This document shows positions 52,121-60,022 of a stretch of 64,000 bases of DNA, piece by piece (the first letter of the stretch is position 1; every line of letters begins with the position of its first letter). Source of the stretch: CATOSP01 sp965204715 (GTDB lineage: Bacteria; Chloroflexota; Dehalococcoidia; Lucifugimonadales; UBA3495); contig OZ242009.1 of NCBI GenBank assembly GCA_965204715.1, positions 1,550,001 to 1,614,000 of the forward strand, in the 5' to 3' direction. The position numbers and the translations under genes are program-made. Under the pieces are notes generated by a model. The model saw only the letters and a program-made list of their open reading frames with translations, had not been told where the DNA came from and did not search any database.

Positions 52121-52483
52121 ATGCAGGTAACCGATCTGGCTATCGAAAAGCTCAGGGACGTTCTGGAAGAGCAGGGAGAGACCGATAGCTCTCTCCGGGT
52201 CATCGCCATGCCCGCAGACGGCGGCGTCCAGTACATGCTCACGATGGAAAAGGAGACCCAGCCCGATGACACGGTGCTCAACATGGACGGCGTCAAGTTC
52301 CTGATGGACTCGGACAGCGCGCCCTTCCTGGAAGAGGCAACCATCGACTACGTGGAGAATTTCGGCGGCCAGGTGGGTTTCGTGATTAACAACCCGATGT
52401 TCGGCGGCGGATGTGGTAGTGGTAGTTGCGGCTGTGGGGGCGGCGGATGTGGTTGCGGCGGCGGCGGATGCGGCGGTCACTAA
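52121..52483 (+). CDS. HesB/IscA-like Fe-S protein with a cysteine-rich tail
   Basis: The 120-residue protein begins MQVTDLAIEKLRDVLEEQGE and contains the A-type carrier fold (VLNMDGVKFLMDSDSAPFLE, ATIDYVENFGGQVGFVINNP). The first conserved cysteine of the family is absent (GGVQYM instead of a GCSG-like turn). The usual C-x-C end has become a 23-residue Gly/Cys tail with six cysteines, two of them in CGCGGGGCGC-like context. It may bind a cluster or metal in a different way. The RBS AAGGAG is good, and a terminator follows at 52516. Confidence 0.88.
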   Translation: MQVTDLAIEKLRDVLEEQGETDSSLRVIAMPADGGVQYMLTMEKETQPDDTVLNMDGVKFLMDSDSAPFLEEATIDYVENFGGQVGFVINNPMFGGGCGSGSCGCGGGGCGCGGGGCGGH

Positions 52484-52515
52484 ACCGACGCGCTCCATCA
52501 AGCGAGAGTTTCGCA

Positions 52516-52540
52516 GAGGCCCCGAGTACCGGGGCCTCTT
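52516..52540 (+). terminator. Intrinsic terminator
   Basis: AGAGGCCCCG-AGTAC-CGGGGCCTCT is a perfect 10-bp stem followed by TCTGATTTT. It separates the HesB-like gene from the AAA ATPase gene. Confidence 0.85.
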
Positions 52541-52627
52541 CTGATTTTCCGGGGGTTGCGCCCGTTCTTGACGGCCCCGAGGCGCGTACCGATAATTCCA
52601 GCACTCAGCAGCCGGGAGAGACAGGCC

Positions 52628-54118
52628 GTGGTAAGAGTTTCAGTCAAGAACTTCGGGCCGATTGCAGAAGGGTCGGTGGACCTGAAGCCGCTGACCATAT
52701 TCATAGGCCCGAGCAACACGGGAAAGTCGTTTATGGCCACGGCGGTTTATGCGGTGATGAAAGCGGTTGAAGGGGGTGAATTCAGGCGCTACTTGGAGTC
52801 TACTGGTGCTTTCCCTTGGATGAATCGTCGGAGGATGCCTATCGGCGTGACCTTGGCTCCGGAGGCAGCTACCAGAGTGATCGAGGTTATGCGGACATGG
52901 ATAAGCATGCACGGACATGGAGTGTCGGAGCTTCAAGATCTCGTCGTGGCGGATCTGCCCCATGAGATACGGTCTGAGTTGGATTCGATCACTCTGCCCG
53001 CGTTGGAATATCATCGTAACGAAGTAATTCTAGAGTTGCGCAAGATATATGGGAGCGATTCCGCGTTTGTGAGCCAGCGAAGCACCAGCGAGGATTTCCA
53101 GTTAATTGTACATCGGGACGCCCCGCTGCTACACATGGATATTCGGTCGATAGAAGCTGACAATCTGCGGCCGGAGATCGACATATCTGGGGCTTCGATA
53201 CCACCGCTTCAGGATGTCCTCCAGTCACCGCCCCCACAATCGCTTGAAGGAGCGTGGGCGTTTCCAAATGTCCAGTTCATTCGCAATCTCCAAGAATCAA
53301 TAGAGGAGAAAATACTCCAAGGTCTGCCAGTTCAGACCTTTTACATGCCGGCGGCACGGTCGGGGATTGCCCAAGGACACAAGGTATTAGCCGCCGCTTT
53401 GGTCGGTCAGACTCGGCGAATAGGCATCGAACCCATGTTCTTTCCTGCTTTGCCGGGGATTACCACAGAGTTCTTGAGCAACCTGATTGGTCTGGACCGT
53501 CGGATGACCAACCTGCCGGATCAAGATGCGCTCGCCAATGCAATCGACTTCATCGAGTACCAGGTCTTGCACGGGAATATCGACCTGGACGATTCCGGCG
53601 GGATGCCTTATCCAGATATAGCTTATGAACAGGATGGAGCGGGGAAGTTCAGGCTGGACCAAACGTCCTCAATGGTGTCGGAACTTGCGCCCCTGGTGCT
53701 GTTCCTAAAGTATTTGGTGCGGCCGGGCGACTTACTGATACTGGAGGAACCAGAGTCTCACCTGCACCCGGCGGCCCAGTTGCAGATGGCAAGGGGCATC
53801 GCGCGACTGGTGAACGCGGGTGTGAAGGTACTGATTACCACCCACAGCGGAGACATTATCGGGCAGATAGACAATCTCATTAGCATGAGCAATGCAAGTG
53901 AGGAAACGGCCAGGTCTCTGGGGCTGGAGCAGGTAGAATGCCTCCAACCCGAGCAGGTAAGCGCTTACGGTTTCCACATTGACCCAGACCTGGGGGGGGC
54001 CGTTACTTATCCGTTGCCCGTTGGGTCGGATGTTGGCATTGAAGATGAAGAGTTCTTACCTGTCTCTGAGTTGCTATACGAGCAGGCCATCACTCTCCAA
54101 AGGAACCGGCTCATATGA
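52628..54118 (+). CDS. AAA/SMC-like ATPase of a two-gene module
   Basis: The likely start is GTG 52628 (MVRVSVKNFGPIAEGSVDLK), with GGGAGAG upstream; 496 residues. It is an ABC/SMC-type ATPase: Walker A FIGPSNTGKSFMAT, the switch-like QTSSMVSELAPLVLFLKYLV, Walker B DLLILEEPESHLHPAAQLQM and the H-loop LITTHSGDIIGQIDNLI. There is no TOPRIM domain, so it is not an OLD nuclease. Similar ATPases pair with a nuclease in Septu, PARIS and related defence systems. The next gene overlaps by four bases (ATGA). Confidence 0.87.
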   Translation: MVRVSVKNFGPIAEGSVDLKPLTIFIGPSNTGKSFMATAVYAVMKAVEGGEFRRYLESTGAFPWMNRRRMPIGVTLAPEAATRVIEVMRTWISMHGHGVSELQDLVVADLPHEIRSELDSITLPALEYHRNEVILELRKIYGSDSAFVSQRSTSEDFQLIVHRDAPLLHMDIRSIEADNLRPEIDISGASIPPLQDVLQSPPPQSLEGAWAFPNVQFIRNLQESIEEKILQGLPVQTFYMPAARSGIAQGHKVLAAALVGQTRRIGIEPMFFPALPGITTEFLSNLIGLDRRMTNLPDQDALANAIDFIEYQVLHGNIDLDDSGGMPYPDIAYEQDGAGKFRLDQTSSMVSELAPLVLFLKYLVRPGDLLILEEPESHLHPAAQLQMARGIARLVNAGVKVLITTHSGDIIGQIDNLISMSNASEETARSLGLEQVECLQPEQVSAYGFHIDPDLGGAVTYPLPVGSDVGIEDEEFLPVSELLYEQAITLQRNRLI

Positions 54119-54597
54119 CCCTGGCGGCGGTTGTAGCACGTGTACGCAGCGAGCATGACAACTGTTGTATTACCGATTCGTATGTGGACGAAGGTTGTCG
54201 ACTGGATATCAGAGGATTTCCGGGTCCGTCGCTTACAGCAATTGATGGTACCAGATATCAGGGTACACATAAGTGGGAATGCAGACTTTGTGACCGAATT
54301 ATCATCAGCCAATCTGACGGGAATTTTGTCTGTGCTGCTGAATTGAAGGGCGGCAACGGTATCCACATGTCGGGGGCAATCGATCAGATACAGCGTGGTT
54401 TGGACCTCGCCGGGTCCCTATTGCAGACTCGGTCGCCAGGCAATTGGTATCCACTGCTTGTCTACAGCGGAAGTATGTCAGGTAGGGAAAGAGACTTGTT
54501 GCGAAACAAAAGGGTTACGTATAGGGGCAGAAAATCCCGTGTAGACCGCATTGACTGCGGCTCCAGACTACATGATTACATTAACAGGCAATTGTGA
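54115..54597 (+). CDS. Putative PD-(D/E)xK-like partner of the AAA ATPase
   Basis: The 160-residue product overlaps the ATPase gene (ATGA), so they are coupled. I recognise no named family. The stretch CRLCDRIIISQSDGNFVCAA then ELKGG has D60 and E76-x-K78 spaced as in restriction-like nucleases (Asp, strand, E-x-K). Cysteines at 17, 18, 28, 56, 59 and 73 could also hold a metal. The DNA here is visibly AT-richer than flanking genes, in line with a transferred module. A nuclease effector controlled by the ATPase is the best guess. Confidence 0.7.
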   Translation: MTLAAVVARVRSEHDNCCITDSYVDEGCRLDIRGFPGPSLTAIDGTRYQGTHKWECRLCDRIIISQSDGNFVCAAELKGGNGIHMSGAIDQIQRGLDLAGSLLQTRSPGNWYPLLVYSGSMSGRERDLLRNKRVTYRGRKSRVDRIDCGSRLHDYINRQL

Positions 54598-54634
54598 TTG
54601 CATAGTCTCACGCCAATAGGAGCTTGGAGGCAAC

Positions 54635-56335
54635 ATGACAAACACACCCCACGGAATCAAGTATGAGTCGAACCGCCCCGTCGTTATGGGGCGGAACGGG
54701 ATGGTTTCTTCGGGCCATCCGCTGGCTTCGCAGGCCGGGATTCACATGCTCCAGCAGGGGGGTAACGCGGTGGATGCGGCCATTGCCACCGCCGCTGCGC
54801 TCAACGTGGTGGAACCGCTGATGTCGGGAATCGGCGGAGACGGATTCATTATGGTGTACCGGAAACACGACGACCGGCTGGAAGTCTGCAACGGCACCGG
54901 CGCAGCCCCATACGCCGCCACCCGCGACCGTTACCTGCCCGATGGCATCCCGGCCAAGGGCATCCTCTCCGTGTCCGTGCCGGGTTTGCTGGATAGCTGG
55001 CTCTCCGCGCATGAGAAGTACGGCGTGCTGTCACTTGACCAGGTGCTGTCCCCAGCCATTGACCTTGCGGACAACGGCTTTCCCGCCAGCCACGTCCTGT
55101 CCCATGCCATTGCGTCGGACCCGCTGCTCTGCTCCTTTCCGACGTCCAAGGCCGTGTTCACCAGGAATGGACGACCCCTGCGCCCCGGCGAAATCCTGTA
55201 CCAGAAGGACTTGGCCCGCACATTCCGGATGATTGCCGAGGGCGGGGCCGACGTCTTCTACCGGGGAGAGATTGCCCGCGCGATAGTGAAGTTCAGCGAG
55301 GAGCAGGGGGGCATCTTGACCATGCGCGACCTGGCCGAGTGCCGCAGCCGTTGGCAGGAACCCATCTCCACCGACTACCGGGGTTTCCGCGTCTACGAAG
55401 CCCCGCCCAACTCCAGCGGGCATATTTTGCTCCAGGAATTGAACATGGTGGAGCAGTTCGACCTGAAGTCCCTGGGCTGCAACACAACCGAGGCCATCCA
55501 CGTCATGGTGGAGGCCAAGAAGCTGGCCTTCGCCGACCGGGAAGCCTACGTGGCCGACCCGGACTACATCGACGTTCCGGTACAGGGGCTTATCAGCAAG
55601 GACTATGCCCGGGAGCGGGCGCGCATGATCGACCCGGGGCGCGCCGCTACGGATGTGCCGCCCGGAGACCCCTGGCTCTACCAAGGTGGGGAAGTCCGGC
55701 GTCCCGCGGCCGCCGGGTCCGGCATTGCCAGCGAGGAAGAGGATACCACCTGCTTCGCCGTGGTGGACCGTTGGGGCAACGCAGTGTGCCAGCTCCAGAG
55801 CCTCCAGAGCGGGTGGGGGTCGAGCATCATCGCCGGGAATACGGGCGTCCTGCTCAACAACCGCATGACCTACTGGCACCTGGAGGCGGACCATGTGGAC
55901 TGCCTGCAACCGGGCAAGCGGGTGCGCCACACCATGAACCCGGTGATGGTGTTCAGTGGAGGACCCGACCGGATTCTGACGCTAGTGTGCGGCACTCCTG
56001 GCGCCGATACCCAGGTGCAGACCAACATGCAGGTGATTACCCACGTGCTGGACTTCGGGATGACGGTGGCCGAGGCCGTGGAGGCGCCGCGCTGGCGGAA
56101 TACTCACAGCCCCACCGAGTCCAACTACCCTCACGTATGTGAAAACGAGTTGCACTTGGAAAACCGATTTTCCGAAGAAGTCCGGGCCGGATTGGAGCGC
56201 AGGGGCCACTCCCTCAATGTCATGACTCCCTGGGGCGCGGCTGGCAGCGAGGTAATAATCCAGGTGGACCCGGACAACGGCGGGCTGCACGGCGCGGCTG
56301 ACCCACGCCGGGACGGGTATGCCGTGGGGTATTAG
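54635..56335 (+). CDS. Gamma-glutamyltransferase family protein
   Basis: The 566-residue protein has the family text GMVSSGHPLASQAGIHMLQQ, GGNAVDAAIATAAALNVVEP, SGIGGDGFIMVY, and the autocleavage site around EEEDTTCFAVVDRWGNAV with its catalytic threonine. NPVMVF and a late GPDRILTLVCGTPGAD follow. The family includes glutathione hydrolases and cephalosporin acylases; cytosolic homologues without signal peptides, like this one, are common in Chloroflexota. The start ATG follows GGAGGCAAC. Confidence 0.94.
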   Translation: MTNTPHGIKYESNRPVVMGRNGMVSSGHPLASQAGIHMLQQGGNAVDAAIATAAALNVVEPLMSGIGGDGFIMVYRKHDDRLEVCNGTGAAPYAATRDRYLPDGIPAKGILSVSVPGLLDSWLSAHEKYGVLSLDQVLSPAIDLADNGFPASHVLSHAIASDPLLCSFPTSKAVFTRNGRPLRPGEILYQKDLARTFRMIAEGGADVFYRGEIARAIVKFSEEQGGILTMRDLAECRSRWQEPISTDYRGFRVYEAPPNSSGHILLQELNMVEQFDLKSLGCNTTEAIHVMVEAKKLAFADREAYVADPDYIDVPVQGLISKDYARERARMIDPGRAATDVPPGDPWLYQGGEVRRPAAAGSGIASEEEDTTCFAVVDRWGNAVCQLQSLQSGWGSSIIAGNTGVLLNNRMTYWHLEADHVDCLQPGKRVRHTMNPVMVFSGGPDRILTLVCGTPGADTQVQTNMQVITHVLDFGMTVAEAVEAPRWRNTHSPTESNYPHVCENELHLENRFSEEVRAGLERRGHSLNVMTPWGAAGSEVIIQVDPDNGGLHGAADPRRDGYAVGY

Positions 56336-56481
56336 ACGCATCATCTCTCTATGTGGATGTGGGGTTCCAACGGTCGGTGTCCTGGCAGCCCCTTGTGTGT
56401 GGGTGTACCATTAGGCTTACACACCAGTACGGCGGGAAATGAGCGACGAGAAGTGATGAGTCCTGTGGGGAGGGCTGAACC

Positions 56482-56958
56482 ATGCAGATACCGGGTCACA
56501 AACGGAGCCAGCAGCCCGACGAATGCGGCAACCGGGCCGGAATCTTTGCCGAAGCAGTCCGGGACTCCGAGATGGAACTTGCATGGTCCATGCTCTCTAA
56601 GGAAACTCGCGGGATGCGCATGGGAGTCTGGGCTACCCGAAACGACATCGATATGCAGATAGCCTACCGCGCCGCCTACGACTCAGGACACCCCAGCCGC
56701 CTGGCATTGCTGGAAGACTTCCGCACCACGGTACTCCGTCTCTGGCCCCTGGAAGACCTTACTGACCTGGGAGTCGCCCCCACCAACTACGTTGACGATG
56801 AACATGCTTTCGTGTTCCTGCCCTTCGGAGTAACCAACGACGTTGCCCGGGTTGCCCGGCGCCGTCTCATGTCGGGCCTGATCATCCCCATGCTGCTGGA
56901 GGAAGGGGAGTGGCGGGTGGACCTTCCCGGCTGGCGCTACCTGAACGTGCCGAACTGA
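56482..56958 (+). CDS. Hypothetical protein (158 residues)
   Basis: Start ATG 56482. The protein contains EAVRDSEMELAWSMLSKETR, MGVWATRNDIDMQIAYRAAY and FVFLPFGVTNDVARVARRRL, and ends WRVDLPGWRYLNVPN. The layout of helices followed by strands and an EWRVDLPG end is like NTF2/SnoaL-type folds. I do not recognise the family. It precedes an HNH gene by 12 bases. Confidence 0.65.
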   Translation: MQIPGHKRSQQPDECGNRAGIFAEAVRDSEMELAWSMLSKETRGMRMGVWATRNDIDMQIAYRAAYDSGHPSRLALLEDFRTTVLRLWPLEDLTDLGVAPTNYVDDEHAFVFLPFGVTNDVARVARRRLMSGLIIPMLLEEGEWRVDLPGWRYLNVPN

Positions 56959-56970
56959 GGTGAGGGCGCG

Positions 56971-57300
56971 ATGCCCAGGAAACACGCCCGCCGCGGCGAT
57001 GCTCAATTCCCCGGCGGTCCGCCGCTGTCCTGCGAGCTATGCCTGCGCGAGGTGGAAAGCTACACCGTCCACCACCTTGTCCCCCGGGCCGAGGGCGGGC
57101 GGTTCGGCCCGACTGCCCGACTGTGCGCCACCTGTCACCGGCAACTCCACGCGATGTTCACCGAGTCCACTCTGGCCAGGGAACTGAACTCGCTGGACGC
57201 CATACTCGGCAACCCGGAGATGCGCAAGTACCTGAAGTGGGTGCGCAAGCAGAAAGACGGAGCCTCCTTCAGAGTCCGCCGTGCCACGGCACGGCGGTAG
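56971..57300 (+). CDS. HNH-like endonuclease
   Basis: The 109-residue protein has CELCLREVESYTVHHLVPRA and EGGRFGPTARLCATCHRQLH. Four cysteines (two CxxC pairs) hold a zinc. HH in VHHLVPR and the late H in CHRQLHAMF give the HNH active site. The C-terminal NPEMRKYLKWVRKQKDG is conserved in this family of stand-alone HNH proteins. The target is unknown. Confidence 0.88.
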   Translation: MPRKHARRGDAQFPGGPPLSCELCLREVESYTVHHLVPRAEGGRFGPTARLCATCHRQLHAMFTESTLARELNSLDAILGNPEMRKYLKWVRKQKDGASFRVRRATARR

Positions 57301-57393
57301 GGCTTACGAGGTTTCCCTTCCTGCCCAAGACGCTGACATACCGGATATGACAGTTGAACCCGCCCGCTGTAAAATGTTTGCAGGTGGTCCGGA

Positions 57394-58086
57394 ATGACGA
57401 CGATAAACGACATCGGAGATTTGGTCAGGATTCTCCGGGAGCAGCCGGAATGGGCGGAAGCTCTCCGGGGCGTCCTGCTGAGCCGGGAGCTGCTGGAACT
57501 GCCGGAAGAGTTTGCCAATTTCGTTAAGCTGACCAATGCTAACTTCGAGACTATCTACGGCAGGCTGGACAACATCGATGGCAGGCTGGACACTATGGAC
57601 GGCAAGTTTGACGCCATCGATGGCAGGTTTGACGCCATCGACGGCAGGTTGGACAACGGGTTCGGGATAAACTATGAAATGAAGGTCGAGAGGAACATTC
57701 GCAGCTACGCGGGGCAGCAGCTTGGTCTTCGGAACACCAGAGTGTTGAGGGGGTCCCTGTCCGGGCAGAATTCTGAACTGGAAGGGATCACTGAGCAAGC
57801 AGTCGAAAACGGTGTCATCACCTGGGAGCAGAACGACGACCTTTGGTTGAGCGACCTGATATTCACAGGGCGAAACCGGACGGACGGTTCTGTGCATTAC
57901 TTCACGGCAGAGGTGAGCATAACGGCGGGCGACCATGACGTAGTACGGGCGGCGGAACGGGCAAGGACCTTCAGCCTCATTGTCGGGCAACCCGTGACCC
58001 CGGCGGTGGTTTCGGCCAATGTCGATGAGGACAGGGCCAAGCTGGCCACGGAGAATAACGTCATCGTAATGCTGGTGCCGGAATAG
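57394..58086 (+). CDS. DUF3782-like protein with heptad repeats and a nuclease-like C-terminus
   Basis: The 230-residue protein starts MTTINDIGDLVRILREQPEW, then AEALRGVLLSRELLELPEEF, an N-terminal block common in Chloroflexota and Cyanobacteria. Five 7-residue repeats follow (GRLDNID, GRLDTMD, GKFDAID, GRFDAID, GRLDNGF; DNA 57559-57663), forming a coiled stalk. The C-terminal domain has LSDLIFTGRNRTDGSVHYFT and AEVSITAGDHDV, similar to restriction-like folds (D...E-x-S). A terminator follows. The function is unknown. Confidence 0.8.
   Translation: MTTINDIGDLVRILREQPEWAEALRGVLLSRELLELPEEFANFVKLTNANFETIYGRLDNIDGRLDTMDGKFDAIDGRFDAIDGRLDNGFGINYEMKVERNIRSYAGQQLGLRNTRVLRGSLSGQNSELEGITEQAVENGVITWEQNDDLWLSDLIFTGRNRTDGSVHYFTAEVSITAGDHDVVRAAERARTFSLIVGQPVTPAVVSANVDEDRAKLATENNVIVMLVPE
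57559..57663 (+). repeat. Five 21-base coding repeats
   Basis: Tandem units of 21 bases (GGCAGGCTGGACAACATCGA type) encode heptads of a coiled-coil stalk. Copy number could vary between strains by slippage. Confidence 0.7.
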
Positions 58087-58111
58087 GCAAGCACTGGCCC
58101 GAAGCACGCAT

Positions 58112-58141
58112 GAAGACGCCGCCCCGTTAGGCGGCGTCTTC
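58112..58141. terminator. Intrinsic terminator between convergent genes
   Basis: GAAGACGCCGCC-CCGTTA-GGCGGCGTCTTC is a perfect 12-bp stem followed by ATTTT. It ends the plus-strand gene at 58086 and faces the minus-strand amidase. Confidence 0.87.
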
Positions 58142-58181
58142 ATTTTGGCGGGGCTATCGTGTTATCGCGCTGGCTTGCGGG

Positions 58182-59588
58182 CTACATGGGCGGGCGGCGG
58201 TCGAACCAACGGGCGTGCTGCTCGTAGGTGTAGGCGGCGCGTATGACGCCCGGTTCGTCGAAGGGCTTGCCCGCAAGCTGCATCCCGACGGGCAGCCCGG
58301 CCTCGGTGAAGCCGCAGGGGATGGAGATGGCCGGCAGTCCGGTCAAGTTGTAGGGCGCGGTGAAGCTGGGGCCACGCACCGTGCTTGCGGAGTCGTAGCC
58401 CTCGAAGGCAGCCGCCGGTTGGGTCATGGTCGGGGATACCAGCAGGTCCACCTGCTCCAGCGTCTGGGCGACTTCCCGCTTGACCAGCTTGCGGGTCCGC
58501 TGGGCCTGAACATAGTCGCTGGCGCTGAGCATCCCTCCGATGCGGAACCGCGCCCGCACCATCTCGCCGAATTCATGGGGGCGGGACTTCAGGTTCGGTT
58601 CGTGATAGGCGTATGCCTCGGTGAGCATGATGACCACGTTGGCGGGGCGGACGTACTCCAGGCTGGGGATGGTGACCTCCACCAGTTCCGCACCCAACTC
58701 CTCCAGAACGCCCAATTGCCGGTCTACGATGGACACAACCTCTTGGTTGACGCCCGGCTCGTTGCTGAAGAAGAAATGGCGGGGCACGCCTATTTTCACG
58801 CCGCGGATGTCCTCCCGCAGGGACAGGGAGTAGTCGGGCACCGGCGCACGGCTGGTGGTCGGGTCCTTGGGGTCGTAGCCCGCGATGGCCTGGAGCATAT
58901 ACGCCGTGTCTTCCACCGTCCAGGTCATGGGGCCGCAGTGGTCCTGGGACCAGCTAAGGGTGACGACCCCGGCGCGGCTGACCCGTCCGTAGGTGGCCTT
59001 TAACCCCACGATGCCGCACAGGGAGGCGGGGCCGCGAATGGAGCCGCCAGTGCAGGATCCCAGCGCGCCCATGCACTGGCCCGCGGCCACGGCGGAACCC
59101 GAGCCGCTGCTGGAGCCGCCGGTAACGTGTGCGGTGTTCCAGGGATTGCGGGCCGGCTCGAAGGGCGTGGTGAAGTCCGGGCCGCCCAGGGCGAATTCGT
59201 GCATCGCCAGCTTGCCCAGCAGGATGCCGCCGGCGGCTTTCAGACGTGCGGTGGTTGTGGCGTCCTCGGAGGGGACCCGGTCAATGTCCACCCTGGAGCC
59301 GGAGGTTGTGCGCACCCCCGCCGTGTCGTAAAGGTCCTTCAGGGCGAATGGGATGCCGTGCATCGGGCCTTTGTACTCGCCCCGCTGGATCTCGGCCTCT
59401 GCGACCCTGGCGTCGGCGAGGGCCTGGTCCTCCAGCACCAGCAGGTATGAGTGGAGCCGGTCGTCGGTGGCCTTGATGCGGTCCAGAAAGGCCCGGACCA
59501 ATTCCACGGGCGAAAGCTGCTGGGTGTGCAAAAGCTCGGACGCCTGTCCGATGGTCAGATGGTAAAGGTTGGAACTGGTGGCAGTCAT
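58182..59588 (-). CDS. Amidase-signature hydrolase (GatA/AtzE-like)
   Basis: The 468-residue enzyme has the Ser-cisSer-Lys triad: lysine in GIPFALKDLYDTAGV, cis-serine in TGGSSSGSGSAVAAGQ, and nucleophile in GSCTGGSIRGPASLCGIVGL. The family normally has GTDTGGS where this has GSCTGGS. The conserved C-terminus LPAISIPCGFTEAGLPVGMQ is present. Many amidases with this look hydrolyse small amides or carboxybiuret. The small gene at 59666-59875 just upstream resembles AtzG, a partner subunit. Confidence 0.93.
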   Translation of the reverse strand: MTATSSNLYHLTIGQASELLHTQQLSPVELVRAFLDRIKATDDRLHSYLLVLEDQALADARVAEAEIQRGEYKGPMHGIPFALKDLYDTAGVRTTSGSRVDIDRVPSEDATTTARLKAAGGILLGKLAMHEFALGGPDFTTPFEPARNPWNTAHVTGGSSSGSGSAVAAGQCMGALGSCTGGSIRGPASLCGIVGLKATYGRVSRAGVVTLSWSQDHCGPMTWTVEDTAYMLQAIAGYDPKDPTTSRAPVPDYSLSLREDIRGVKIGVPRHFFFSNEPGVNQEVVSIVDRQLGVLEELGAELVEVTIPSLEYVRPANVVIMLTEAYAYHEPNLKSRPHEFGEMVRARFRIGGMLSASDYVQAQRTRKLVKREVAQTLEQVDLLVSPTMTQPAAAFEGYDSASTVRGPSFTAPYNLTGLPAISIPCGFTEAGLPVGMQLAGKPFDEPGVIRAAYTYEQHARWFDRRPPM

Positions 59589-59665
59589 TTCTCTCTACCT
59601 TTCCGTGCGATGCGTGGTCGAAGTTCGGTTTCGGTGGCTCGATTAGCATGGAGTGATGCCCGGCG

Positions 59666-59875
59666 TTACTCCGACGGCGGCCATTCGGGATGGAACGTCA
59701 TGGCGATTTCTTCGGGGCCGAAGTCGATGGAATGCAGCGTTTTTACGTACTCGGCGTGAATGTCGTAAAGGGGCTTCAGTTCGTCGATCTCTTCCTGGCT
59801 CATGCCCAACCCGGCCAACTCCGCCAGTATCCTGAAGGTCTCCATAGAAACCTGTCCTTCACCCGCAGTAGACAT
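59666..59875 (-). CDS. AtzG/GatC-like small subunit
   Basis: Start ATG 59875 after AGGAGGGTC gives 69 residues; the open frame to 60088 is not coding. The product has LAELAGLGMSQEEIDELKPL then YDIHAEYVKTLHSIDFGPEE and IAMTFHPEWPP. This helix-turn plus proline-rich tail is the DUF4089/AtzG pattern, the small subunit that wraps around AtzE-type amidases. It precedes the amidase by 77 bases on the same strand. Confidence 0.75.
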   Translation of the reverse strand: MSTAGEGQVSMETFRILAELAGLGMSQEEIDELKPLYDIHAEYVKTLHSIDFGPEEIAMTFHPEWPPSE

Positions 59876-59995
59876 AGCGTTTTGACCCTCCTGAAATGGA
59901 TGGTTCTCCAGATTATAAATCATGGGGATTATACACGCTGGAGGCGTGGGGGTGGCTGCGAAAGGACGAAGTTGGATATTGAGGTTGGTATAAGC

Positions 59996-60015
59996 TGATA
60001 TAATCGGGAAAGGAG
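59996..60015 (+). promoter_or_regulatory. Extended -10 promoter and RBS of the parA-like gene
   Basis: TGATATAAT (59996-60004) is a consensus extended -10 element. A transcript would start near 60011, and GGAG lies at about 60012-60015, just before ATG 60023. The leader would be very short. Confidence 0.5.
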
Positions 60016-60022
60016 ATGTGAA

